The translations under genes were made by a program, and so were the position numbers. From assembly GCA_964483625.1 (NCBI GenBank), contig CAZABB010000037.1, positions 1-17,158 of the forward strand: a stretch of DNA of 17,158 nt. The letters run 5' to 3'. How positions within the stretch are numbered: position 1 is the stretch's first letter; each line of letters starts with the position of its first letter. The notes below the pieces were generated by a model. It searched no databases. It had not been told where the DNA came from and worked only from the letters and a program-made list of their open reading frames with translations. Positions 1 to 6,918 of this stretch are shown here, piece by piece. This DNA is from JAFGQU01 sp964483625. Lineage in GTDB: Bacteria > Omnitrophota > Gorgyraeia > Duberdicusellales > 4484-171.

Positions 1-26
1 AGCAAAACAGAAAAACGCTTCTTTAG

Positions 27-51
27 AATTTGCGAATAAATGTTGACAGTA
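27..51 (+). promoter_or_regulatory. 25-bp shared upstream element, copy 1 (phoH side)
   Basis: This stretch matches a second copy on the minus strand at 17110-17134 in 22 of 25 positions, including an unbroken 13-nt core (AATTTGCGAATAA) and a second block GTTnACAGTA. It ends 17 nt before the -35 box of the phoH promoter, so its centre is near -65. A perfect small palindrome, CTCC-GA-GGAG (52-61), follows at once. A TTGACA lies inside it (43-48), but no -10 box sits at the right distance, so I read it as a protein-binding site, not a promoter. That role is inferred. Confidence 0.45.
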
Positions 52-68
52 CTCCGAGGAGAGAAATT

Positions 69-97
69 TTGACACTGTTTTTACAATCGAGTATAAT
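69..97 (+). promoter_or_regulatory. consensus sigma70-type promoter of phoH
   Basis: A perfect -35 TTGACA (69-74) and a perfect -10 TATAAT (92-97) are separated by 17 bp. This is the strongest promoter match in the window. Transcription should start near 104, giving a leader of about 27 nt before the ATG at 131. The only Shine-Dalgarno-like string in the leader, AAAGGA at 106-111, is about 19 nt from the ATG. That is too far for a standard site, so strong transcription may be paired with weak or unusual initiation. Confidence 0.8.
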
Positions 98-130
98 GGA
101 ATAAGAAAGGACAGTTTTTCTCAAAAAACC

Positions 131-1468
131 ATGACCGAAGCGGAATCTAAAAGAAAGTTCTTTGTTTTAGACACCAACGTCATCCTCCACGATTCATCCT
201 GCATCTACCAGTTCGCCGACAACGACGTGGTCATCCCCATTCCCGTTCTGGAAGAGCTTGACCGGTTCAAAAAAGGAAATGAATTAATCAATGTCCACGC
301 CCGCAGTTTTTTGCGGGCGCTTGACGCCTTAAGCGGAGACCAGCTCTTCGGTCAAGGGGTAACCATCGGGCCGGGCAAGGGAAGAATTATTATTAAGGTC
401 GACCAGGAGTTTTCCAACGAGTTTTCTTTCAATTTTTCTCCTCAAAATCCCGATCACCATATCCTCCATATCGCCTATCGCCTGGCGCAGGACCATCCCG
501 GCACGCCGGTAATGCTGGTTACCAAAGACTTAAACCTCCGGATGAAAGCAAAATCCATCGGCCTGCGTGCCGCCGATTATACGACCGACCACATTAAGGA
601 TATCTCTGAAGTTTATCTGGGATATCGCATTGAAGAAAATGTTTCCGCCGAAATCATCAATCAGCTGTATAAGAAACCGTTCTGCGTCCCCTCCGAACGG
701 ATACCGTTAAAGAAAGACCTTCTTCCCAACGAATTCATCATTCTACGTAACGGAAAACAATCGGCACTGGGTGTGTACCATTCCCCGTCAAAACTGATTA
801 AACGGGTCGAGAAGATGAACGCCTACGGTATCTCACCGCGCAATGCCGAGCAGACATTCGCCCTGTACGCTTTGCTTAATACCGACATCCGGCTGGTCAG
901 TATCTCCGGTAAAGCCGGCACGGGAAAAACACTTCTGGCTTTGGCGGCATCCCTGGCGAACCAGAAAAATTACCGCCAGATTTTCATCGCCCGGCCGGTC
1001 GTCCCCTTAAGCAATAAGGACTTGGGGTTTTTGCCCGGAGATATTCAGTCGAAGATGGAACCCTATATGCAGCCTCTTTATGACAATCTCGGGGTCATTC
1101 AGCATAAATATTTCTCATCCGCTTCCAAAGACCGTCAGATTCAAAAGCTGCTGGAATCGGAACAACTCCTGATTACACCGTTAGCGTATATACGGGGCAG
1201 GAGCCTCGTCGATGTTTTTTTTATTGTCGATGAAGCGCAAAATCTTACCCCCCATGAGATAAAGACTATTATTACCCGCGCCGGCGAAGGTACAAAGATG
1301 ATATTCACCGGCGATATCTTCCAGATCGACCACCCCTACCTCAACACCTTCTCCAACGGCCTCAGCTATCTCATGGGAAAAATGAAAGGCCAGGAACTCT
1401 ACACCCATATCAATCTGGAAAAAGGGGAACGTTCGGGACTGGCTGAACTGGCAAGTAATCTCCTCTGA
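131..1468 (+). CDS. phoH: PIN-PhoH family ATPase (PhoH2/YlaK type)
   Basis: This cytoplasmic protein joins a PIN-type ribonuclease domain to a PhoH-type P-loop ATPase. The family is described as an RNA-unwinding and RNA-cutting protein and is often linked to stress or toxin-antitoxin biology. The PIN domain (about residues 8-150) shows the LDTN motif with D14, an acidic pair E41-E42 and D133 in TKDLN, all expected metal ligands. The PhoH domain (about 230-440) shows Walker A GKAGTGKT at 260-267, Walker B VDEAQN at 366-371 and a GERSGL motif near the end. Its 445 residues are normal for full-length PhoH2. The ATG at 131 is the only sensible start, since the PIN motif begins 13 residues later. 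It is the only plus-strand gene, has its own strong promoter, and converges on the response regulator gene. Family assignment is secure; the RNA substrate is unknown. Confidence 0.95.
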   Translation: MTEAESKRKFFVLDTNVILHDSSCIYQFADNDVVIPIPVLEELDRFKKGNELINVHARSFLRALDALSGDQLFGQGVTIGPGKGRIIIKVDQEFSNEFSFNFSPQNPDHHILHIAYRLAQDHPGTPVMLVTKDLNLRMKAKSIGLRAADYTTDHIKDISEVYLGYRIEENVSAEIINQLYKKPFCVPSERIPLKKDLLPNEFIILRNGKQSALGVYHSPSKLIKRVEKMNAYGISPRNAEQTFALYALLNTDIRLVSISGKAGTGKTLLALAASLANQKNYRQIFIARPVVPLSNKDLGFLPGDIQSKMEPYMQPLYDNLGVIQHKYFSSASKDRQIQKLLESEQLLITPLAYIRGRSLVDVFFIVDEAQNLTPHEIKTIITRAGEGTKMIFTGDIFQIDHPYLNTFSNGLSYLMGKMKGQELYTHINLEKGERSGLAELASNLL

Positions 1469-1472
1469 AAAT

Positions 1473-1500
1473 AGCAATGAGCGGACAGCGGTTAGCGATG
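1473..1500. repeat. short heptanucleotide tandem array
   Basis: Four consecutive 7-nt units follow the phoH stop codon directly: AGCAATG, AGCGGAC, AGCGGTT, AGCGATG. They share AGC at the same phase, and the next seven bases (AGACAAA) start with AG. Degenerate heptanucleotide arrays of this kind are known between genes in several bacterial groups. The array lies in the 112-bp gap between two convergent genes. I see no clear hairpin-plus-U-tract terminator in that gap. Confidence 0.55.
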
Positions 1501-1580
1501 AGACAAAAAAATTCTTTCCGTTGCAGTATTTGATCTTCGGTAAAAGCCAGAGACGAAAGACTGTCGACCAGAGACTTCTC

Positions 1581-1976
1581 CTACGGGTGTGTGGGCGGGA
1601 GGATTTTTTCTATCCGCTGGACAAGATCTTCTGTGGGGATTGGTTTGACAATATAATCGGTACAGCCCAAATCCTGAGCCTTGTAGCGGACTTCATCGTC
1701 ATCAACGGCGGTAAGCATGATTACGGGGATAGTCGATGTATGATCGTAAGATTTAAGCATCCCCAACAAAGCCAGACCGTTGGTTTTAGGCATCCTGATA
1801 TCGAGCAGAATCACGTCGGGTTTATGCCAGGGACAGTGAGCGATCCAGTGTGCCATCGATGCCCCTTTTTCGGTGATCACGTGACAGTTGCCGACCCGGT
1901 GAAGGTTTTCTTTTAAAAGATGCCGGAATTCTGGATCATCGTCTACGATGAGGATTCTTATCTGACGTGAAAACAT
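1581..1976 (-). CDS. single-domain response regulator (REC only)
   Basis: The product is a 131-residue CheY/Spo0F-like receiver with no output domain. Key residues are in place: the acidic pocket D12-D13-D14, phospho-acceptor D59 in VILLDIRMP, T89 in IMLTA and K111 in the IVKPI motif. Such proteins act by protein contact with a kinase, phosphotransfer protein or target enzyme. No histidine kinase is encoded nearby, so the partner must lie elsewhere. The start is supported by a good Shine-Dalgarno (AAGGAGAG, about 5 nt before the ATG). The Shine-Dalgarno lies in a small inverted repeat, listed separately. The gene lies 237 bp downstream of the TVP38-HAD gene, so it probably has its own promoter. 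Confidence 0.93.
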   Translation of the reverse strand: MFSRQIRILIVDDDPEFRHLLKENLHRVGNCHVITEKGASMAHWIAHCPWHKPDVILLDIRMPKTNGLALLGMLKSYDHTSTIPVIMLTAVDDDEVRYKAQDLGCTDYIVKPIPTEDLVQRIEKILPPTHP

Positions 1977-1982
1977 ACTTCT

Positions 1983-1997
1983 CTCCTTTTTCAGGAG
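1983..1997 (-). promoter_or_regulatory. small hairpin covering the response-regulator ribosome binding site
   Basis: On the minus strand the leader reads CTCCT-GAAAA-AGGAG, a perfect 5-bp stem with a 5-nt loop whose 3' arm is the Shine-Dalgarno sequence itself. If transcripts begin upstream of 1997, the site could be masked. If they begin at the TATAAT at 2000-2005, with a start near 1993, most of the 5' arm would be missing. The regulatory role is inferred. Confidence 0.35.
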
Positions 1998-1999
1998 TC

Positions 2000-2028
2000 A
2001 TTATACACCAGGAGAGCAGCTTCTTCTA
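2000..2028 (-). promoter_or_regulatory. possible promoter of the response regulator gene
   Basis: The minus strand carries a perfect -10 TATAAT (2000-2005), but the hexamer 17 bp upstream (TAGAAG, 2023-2028) is a poor -35 box, so the call rests on the -10 alone. The gap upstream (1977-2213) holds no convincing gene. A TTG-started frame of 78 codons crosses it, but it overlaps the preceding gene and lacks a ribosome binding site. Confidence 0.3.
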
Positions 2029-2213
2029 GAACTATTGCGTGATAGAGGGACGGAAAGAAATCAAGCAAAATTGTACGTTGAAGATTGTGTTGATACGCTG
2101 AACTGGACATGAAGATCATGGATAAACCTTGCCATATCCAGATAATAGCGAGCAGTTTCTGTGGCAATTTCCCCTTCTTTAAACAACGGTTCAAACACAC
2201 ACTCAGCGAAAAG

Positions 2214-3536
2214 CTATTTAATAACAATTTTCAATTCTTCTATGGTATCGATAACATAGTCCGGCTCGGCCAGGAAGATCTCATCCTGTCCGCCGACACC
2301 GTAGGTCACCGCACAGGTCAGAATCCCGGCATCCTTGCCGGCGGAGACATCGAGATTCATATCCCCGACCATCAGACAACGGTCTTTGCTGTGCGGTAAA
2401 GAATTCAAAATCCGATTAATCGGACATCCGGATGGTTTAAGACAATGTTCGTCATCGCCGCCGATAATATCCTTAAAATACGGGGCAATACCCATTGCCC
2501 CAAGGGTATCTTCGGTCAAATCCCGGCGGCGGTTGGTTACGATCAAAAGCGTTTTATTCCTAAAATACTCCAGAGTCTCTTTTACCCCTCGATATAATCT
2601 CGTATGATCGTACGCGTGCGCCTGAAAATATTCGGTAAATACACCCAAGGCCCGGTCAATCTCCGGATCATTGGCATCGTTCAGCGCCTGCCGGATCAAA
2701 TCATGCGCGCCCGTTCCGATATAGGCAACGATCTCCTGAAAAGACTTTTCTTTCCTGCCTGTTTCACGCAGAGTATAATTGACACTTTCTACTATATCCC
2801 GCCGCGAATCGACCAAAGTCCCGTCCAGATCAAAAATAATCACATCGACTGGTTTCTTCTTTTTTTTCATATTCATTTTCTTGAAAAGTTTATAGAGAAA
2901 GGGAACGGCAGCGATGAGTAAAACCACGCCCGCCGCGATCAGAAATTCCGGAGCGAGCAGATCCCGCGCTTTCTCTATCCCGCTCGCCTTGTCGCCGAAA
3001 TATACGATAGCCACTACCCACGGTACAGAGCCCAGAAGGGTCGCGGTAAAATAATGACGGAATTTCATCGCCGAAAGCCCGCTGAAATAATTGAGCATCT
3101 CATAGGGCACTACCGGGATGAGCCGCAAGAAAAATACCGTAGCGAAACCGCGCCGGCGCAAAATAGCATCAAGTTTCCTACCCCGGCCCCGCAATATTTT
3201 TTTGATGACATTCCGCCCCAGGGTACGGGCAATAAAAAACGCCGCACTGGTCCCCAGAAGCGCTCCCCCCAGAAGATATACCGCGCCCCATACCTTCCCG
3301 AACAAAAATCCGGCAATAAAGGAAATAAAAGCGATGGGAGGGATCATAGTAACGGTATTTACGGCGTACAGAATCATATAAACTATCCCGCCCCAGATCC
3401 CGAAGCGGCCGATGAATACGTTGAATCTGGTTCGTATCGCATGGGCGCTTATCCCCTGGGAAGCAAAATACCACACCGCAAGCGCACCGAGTGCCAGGAA
3501 TAATATACCCAGAATAATCTTTTTTGTTTTCGTCAT
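2214..3536 (-). CDS. TVP38/VTT membrane domain fused to a HAD phosphatase
   Basis: From the ATG at 3536 the protein has 440 residues. Residues about 1-218 are a TVP38/TMEM64 (VTT, DedA-superfamily) membrane domain: an N-terminal helix (7-25), further hydrophobic segments, the FFIARTLGRN stretch (100-109) and the RLIPVVPYEMLNY stretch (138-150). A lysine-rich linker (219-228) leads to a complete HAD phosphatase of the phosphoglycolate phosphatase/Gph type. It has motif I DLDGT (236-240; nucleophile D236, acid/base D238), T334 in VTN, K367 and motif IV GDMNLD (391-396). VTT proteins are linked to lipid scrambling or membrane homeostasis. The HAD substrate is unknown, but fusion would tether it to the inner face of the membrane. 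A longer frame opens at 3605 but would overlap the preceding gene; 3536 lies 16 nt after that gene's stop. It is the last gene of a three-gene unit with the lipoprotein and glycosidase. The joint contains an A8G run, discussed in the findings. Confidence 0.88.
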   Translation of the reverse strand: MTKTKKIILGILFLALGALAVWYFASQGISAHAIRTRFNVFIGRFGIWGGIVYMILYAVNTVTMIPPIAFISFIAGFLFGKVWGAVYLLGGALLGTSAAFFIARTLGRNVIKKILRGRGRKLDAILRRRGFATVFFLRLIPVVPYEMLNYFSGLSAMKFRHYFTATLLGSVPWVVAIVYFGDKASGIEKARDLLAPEFLIAAGVVLLIAAVPFLYKLFKKMNMKKKKKPVDVIIFDLDGTLVDSRRDIVESVNYTLRETGRKEKSFQEIVAYIGTGAHDLIRQALNDANDPEIDRALGVFTEYFQAHAYDHTRLYRGVKETLEYFRNKTLLIVTNRRRDLTEDTLGAMGIAPYFKDIIGGDDEHCLKPSGCPINRILNSLPHSKDRCLMVGDMNLDVSAGKDAGILTCAVTYGVGGQDEIFLAEPDYVIDTIEELKIVIK

Positions 3537-3552
3537 GGTAACCAGGGAAATG

Positions 3553-5823
3553 TTACGTGCCGGCAACCGCGATCTCGACTGATTCCTGATCGTCATCCAG
3601 CACACAAACTTCGCACCCCCGCAGGTGAACCTCGACCCGCGGTACCTCAGTATGCCAATCCTTTTTCACCTGAATACGTACCACCCGACCGTCGGATTGC
3701 GCTTCAATTTCAAACCTTCCGTACGCTGTCCATACCGGACCAAATGAAAACCGGTTGGGACGCTTAACCCATTGCGGCGGAATACCGGCACACAGGATAA
3801 GTCTATTGGAATCCTGTTCCTCCCGGATAAAGCAATTACGCACCATAACCACCCATTCGGCGGAAGCCCAGACATGTTCGCCGTCTCCCATGCACCCGCC
3901 CCGGGTACGGGGATGGATCGCCTCCGGCCACTGACCCGTGGACGATGCCAGATCGGCCACGGCGTTCATCAGATCAAGATACCGCGCGTCACCGGCCCGC
4001 AGGAGTACCTGAGCGATATGCAGGGTCAGGTAGGGATTTATTCCCGAATGGCTCATATCGTGGAAAAAGCCGCCGGAAACACAGCAATGGTGGAGAAGAT
4101 ATTCCACCGTCTCTTTCAGCCGCGGGTCGTCGCCTTTCCATAACTGGAGCGGATACCCTGCGGCGATCGAACCGATCGCGCCGGAATCCATGCGGCGGTA
4201 GGGAGAAGCGGGCATCGCCTTGCTTTTAAGGCGGGACGAAGCCTTCTGGAGGCTCTTTTCGATCGAATACATAAGACTGCCTGCTTCCTGGATAAAATTC
4301 TCCGCACGCCGGGTGAATCCCAGCCGGCCCAGAAGATATCCCGCCGCACGCAATCCCACCACCCCCCAGAAATCATCCCAGTAATAATAATCGTTTGGCC
4401 CCAGGTGTTCGGCACTGAAACCCGAGGGAAGAAGTCCGGCATGAGGAACGTCTTCTTTCTCAGATATTCTCTTTTTTTGTATCCATTCGGCGGCGCGGCG
4501 AATCGCGTCTTTCCACTGCGGTTTGGGTTTGATACCGCTCAGTTCACAGAACCGCCGGATCGCCCATAATACCTGGCCGTTGGAATCCCATTCTCCTTCC
4601 TGCGATTCGAAATACCCGTTAGGCTTCTGGCGGTTGAGCGAGATATCGATGACGCGCTCGGCCAGATCATACAACCCGCAGGACAACATCGCTTGCAAAA
4701 TAAACGCGGCGTCACGAAACCAGAAATGACGGTAGGTATACGGGCCGGGATATACTTCGTCCGGCGTATGCAGAATAATCGTCCGCACTGCCGTATCGAA
4801 TAAAGACTGGATCCTCGCATCGGGAACACAAAGACGACAGACACCATCAAGCCGTTTTCCCCATTGAAAAGAAACATATTTTCTCTTTGCCACCGAACGG
4901 CCGAATTTACCCGGTTTCCGTGCCAGAGGAACCTGTACCTCTACCTGACGTACCCGGGAGGCGTCGATATCAAAAATTCCCGCCGCGGTAGCCATACCTA
5001 CCTCACACTCGGCCCGCAGGCGGCTTTCGGGAGCAAACAGATGATGATAGACGTCTCCCTCGCGATAGGTCGAAAAGGCATAGGAGTCGAACGGGATATT
5101 AAAAAACACCGAATATTTGTTGTTTACCTTCCACCGTCTTTCTTTCGCGTAATACTTGATCTGATGGATGAAACTGATCCCTTCGGGGTTATACGGACGC
5201 AGAGAAACGACAAAATGCCCTTTTCGATCGCTGCGGGCCTGCCACTGAATCGAACATACCGGGATATCCTCTTCCATCCTCACCGCGACTTTAGACCGGA
5301 TACTGAGATGAGCCCAGGCACTTTCGGTCGTAACGGAAAAATCGTCGCCCAGAGACATCTTCTGGGTGCTTTGCGGACATACCGAAGGAATCAGCTGTCC
5401 GGAATCGGTGAGAAGCCAGGCATCCAGCGACCAGCCGTCAAAAAATGGGGTGACCAGGCCTCTGGGGTCGACTAAGGGAAATTCTTTTAACCCCGGGATG
5501 CCGACGGCAGTCCAGTTACGGTGCGTGAGATTGATATGGGTAAGTGAAAACGCTCTGGGGACAAACGACTCCGAACGGGGATTAAACTGCCGCTCGACCC
5601 AGTAGGGCCAGATCCAGTCGAGATTATGCTGTATCGCCTGGCTGTTGATCAGACCGCGCGCCTGCAGGATCGCGCCGATACGCAGGACCTCGATGGGTAC
5701 GGCGATCTCCGAAGGCTGAGCGAACCGGGAAAGCCGGCTCATCAGCGATATCGGATCGAAGAAACCCCTCTTTAACGCGACCCGGCGGATGAGAAACCGC
5801 CAGGGAAACCATCTATACCACAT
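3553..5823 (-). CDS. six-hairpin glycoside hydrolase, glucoamylase/debranching-like
   Basis: This 756-residue protein has a beta-rich N-terminal half (about 1-330) and a C-terminal catalytic (alpha/alpha)6 barrel of the kind found in GH15, GH63 and amylo-alpha-1,6-glucosidase relatives. Motifs seen are YRHFWFRDAAF (364-374), EGEWDSNGQ (409-417), DYYYWDDFW (478-486), GQWPEAIHP (630-638) and GDGEHVWASAEW (646-657). Conserved acids in these segments (D371, E409 or E411, D483-D484, E634, E649) are candidate catalytic residues, but I cannot say which pair acts. No signal peptide is evident, so a cytoplasmic role on glycogen-like or oligosaccharide substrates is likely. The ATG at 5823 has a strong Shine-Dalgarno, GAGGAG, 8 nt upstream. 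It sits between a lipoprotein gene (56 bp upstream) and the TVP38-HAD gene (16 bp downstream). Exact GH family and substrate are uncertain. Confidence 0.85.
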   Translation of the reverse strand: MWYRWFPWRFLIRRVALKRGFFDPISLMSRLSRFAQPSEIAVPIEVLRIGAILQARGLINSQAIQHNLDWIWPYWVERQFNPRSESFVPRAFSLTHINLTHRNWTAVGIPGLKEFPLVDPRGLVTPFFDGWSLDAWLLTDSGQLIPSVCPQSTQKMSLGDDFSVTTESAWAHLSIRSKVAVRMEEDIPVCSIQWQARSDRKGHFVVSLRPYNPEGISFIHQIKYYAKERRWKVNNKYSVFFNIPFDSYAFSTYREGDVYHHLFAPESRLRAECEVGMATAAGIFDIDASRVRQVEVQVPLARKPGKFGRSVAKRKYVSFQWGKRLDGVCRLCVPDARIQSLFDTAVRTIILHTPDEVYPGPYTYRHFWFRDAAFILQAMLSCGLYDLAERVIDISLNRQKPNGYFESQEGEWDSNGQVLWAIRRFCELSGIKPKPQWKDAIRRAAEWIQKKRISEKEDVPHAGLLPSGFSAEHLGPNDYYYWDDFWGVVGLRAAGYLLGRLGFTRRAENFIQEAGSLMYSIEKSLQKASSRLKSKAMPASPYRRMDSGAIGSIAAGYPLQLWKGDDPRLKETVEYLLHHCCVSGGFFHDMSHSGINPYLTLHIAQVLLRAGDARYLDLMNAVADLASSTGQWPEAIHPRTRGGCMGDGEHVWASAEWVVMVRNCFIREEQDSNRLILCAGIPPQWVKRPNRFSFGPVWTAYGRFEIEAQSDGRVVRIQVKKDWHTEVPRVEVHLRGCEVCVLDDDQESVEIAVAGT

Positions 5824-5879
5824 CCGCTCTTCTCCTCATAAAAAGCATTATAACTCGTCCGGAGATTTTTTCTAATTTC

Positions 5880-6599
5880 TTATTTAAGAGTATATTCTTC
5901 CATCTCCAGCGAATACCGCAAAGGCCCCAGCCCTCGTATCCGTAACGGTATCCTGCGCTCGTCATCGCTTATCCAGGTTTCAAACGTACGGTTGGAACTG
6001 CGAAAATGGTAAGCATTGAATTTTTTTCCCTGTACCGTAATCGTCTCTATCCCCTTATATTCCAGGGTAAAATCTTCCAGCAGCCGTACCGGCATTTTCC
6101 AGCCGGGAGGGAAGGACTCTTCCCCGCGCAATAACAATAACAGGATAACTGCGTTATGGATGGGTCCATCTTTCTCTATTTTTTGCTGAGAGATTTTCCT
6201 GTCACCCCGGTATTTCGTGACGGTGAGGATATGGTTTTTCTGGTCGTATTCTTCGACGATCTTTTCTTCCCGAATCCAGAAAGAGATCTCCCGTTCGACG
6301 CGGAGCGGCAGCATTGTCTCGGAATCGCTGTATATCTTCTCCGTATCTCTGAATCCAAGGATCTCAGTCTTACATTCAATTAAACGGACATCTTTTCCTC
6401 CCAAGACAACCATTCCTCTATCCCGAAAGACCGCTTTCCCGGCGGGAGTTATCCGATAAACGATTTTTTCCCCTTCCCGCAGGGCGCCGGAGGCGTGATT
6501 CACTCCGGAAGAAGAACAAGCCGTCAGGAGGAAAAGGATCCCCCAGAAAACTGAACCTGCCGGCATGAATTTTATTTTTTTCAGATCAGAAAACACCAT
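5880..6599 (-). CDS. lipoprotein, DUF3108-like
   Basis: The 239-residue product begins with a lysine-bearing n-region (DLKKIK), a hydrophobic stretch and a lipobox LLTAC with the lipidated cysteine at C28, so it should be anchored in a membrane facing the periplasm. The mature part is beta-strand rich and ends in a pattern (FETWISDDERRIPLRI, then LEMEEY) that resembles the DUF3108 family of periplasmic beta-rich proteins of unknown function. A start at M12 would remove the positive charges needed by the signal peptide, so the ATG at 6599 is preferred, although its ribosome binding site is weak. It is the first gene of a unit with the glycoside hydrolase and the TVP38-HAD fusion, behind a good promoter at 6621-6649. 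The lipoprotein call is firm; the family call is moderate. Confidence 0.82.
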   Translation of the reverse strand: MVFSDLKKIKFMPAGSVFWGILFLLTACSSSGVNHASGALREGEKIVYRITPAGKAVFRDRGMVVLGGKDVRLIECKTEILGFRDTEKIYSDSETMLPLRVEREISFWIREEKIVEEYDQKNHILTVTKYRGDRKISQQKIEKDGPIHNAVILLLLLRGEESFPPGWKMPVRLLEDFTLEYKGIETITVQGKKFNAYHFRSSNRTFETWISDDERRIPLRIRGLGPLRYSLEMEEYTLK

Positions 6600-6620
6600 A
6601 TTTTACTGTTCATTCTGCGT

Positions 6621-6649
6621 ATTATCACATACATCAAAAAAAAGTGCAA
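6621..6649 (-). promoter_or_regulatory. promoter of the lipoprotein-glycosidase-TVP38 unit
   Basis: On the minus strand, -35 TTGCAC (6644-6649) and -10 GATAAT (6621-6626) are 17 bp apart, with an extended -10 TGT just before the -10. The predicted start near 6614 leaves a leader of about 15 nt before the ATG at 6599. Eight consecutive T lie in the spacer. Confidence 0.65.
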
Positions 6650-6918
6650 GACGACAATGCAACAGTTACCAATGATCAGGATATATCATCCAAATCCTAA
6701 ACCCTCCATCTCAAACAAACTCAAAATGAAGAAAATACAAAACAGCATAGATCTAAAACAGAATATTTAATATACCTATATATTTTGAATGTAGTGTTTG
6801 GGATTCTGGATCTTCCCGCACCTTCGTGCATGTCCGAAACGAAATCCCGGCTATTCTGCCCGGGCTGTTTCTTGCAAATCGGACGTTAAAACGCGTTCGG
6901 CGTTCCGCGTACGGTCTT
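6650..6918. other. intergenic DNA: AT-rich part, then GC-rich repeat-like part
   Basis: With the promoter next to it, this is the only gene-free stretch longer than 300 bases (6600-6918). Bases 6650-6790 are AT-rich and show nothing recognisable. Bases 6800-6918 are GC-richer and carry small inverted repeats: GCAC-CTTC-GTGC at 6818-6829, and CCCGG/CCGGG arms at 6846-6850 and 6860-6864. On the minus strand, GAAGGTGCGGGAAGATCC and the following CAGAATCCC resemble the widespread intergenic repeats in which a hairpin of the GAAGGCGGG type is followed by AATCCAGAATC. The second inverted repeat lies 55-73 bp after the permease stop and could act as a weak terminator, but no run of T follows it. Confidence 0.35.

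Noticed and set aside
1521..1916. Plus-strand frame of 131 codons opposite the response regulator
   Set aside because: It is the antisense shadow of a receiver gene with intact active-site residues and a good ribosome binding site. Its translation has no domain pattern and starts with no clear signal.
1991..2227. TTG-started minus frame of 78 codons between the HAD and response-regulator genes
   Set aside because: It overlaps the end of the preceding gene by 14 nt, has no Shine-Dalgarno, and its translation shows no domain or clear signal peptide. The frame covers a probable promoter region.
4864..5475. Plus frame of 203 codons inside the glycoside hydrolase gene
   Set aside because: It is antisense to the N-terminal domain of a well-supported 756-residue enzyme and shows no domain motifs of its own.
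6604..6623. Possible third copy of the shared element near the lipoprotein promoter
   Set aside because: Only TACTGT and a loose ATTC-GCG part match, and gaps are needed. The position also lies downstream of the -10 box, unlike the two good copies.
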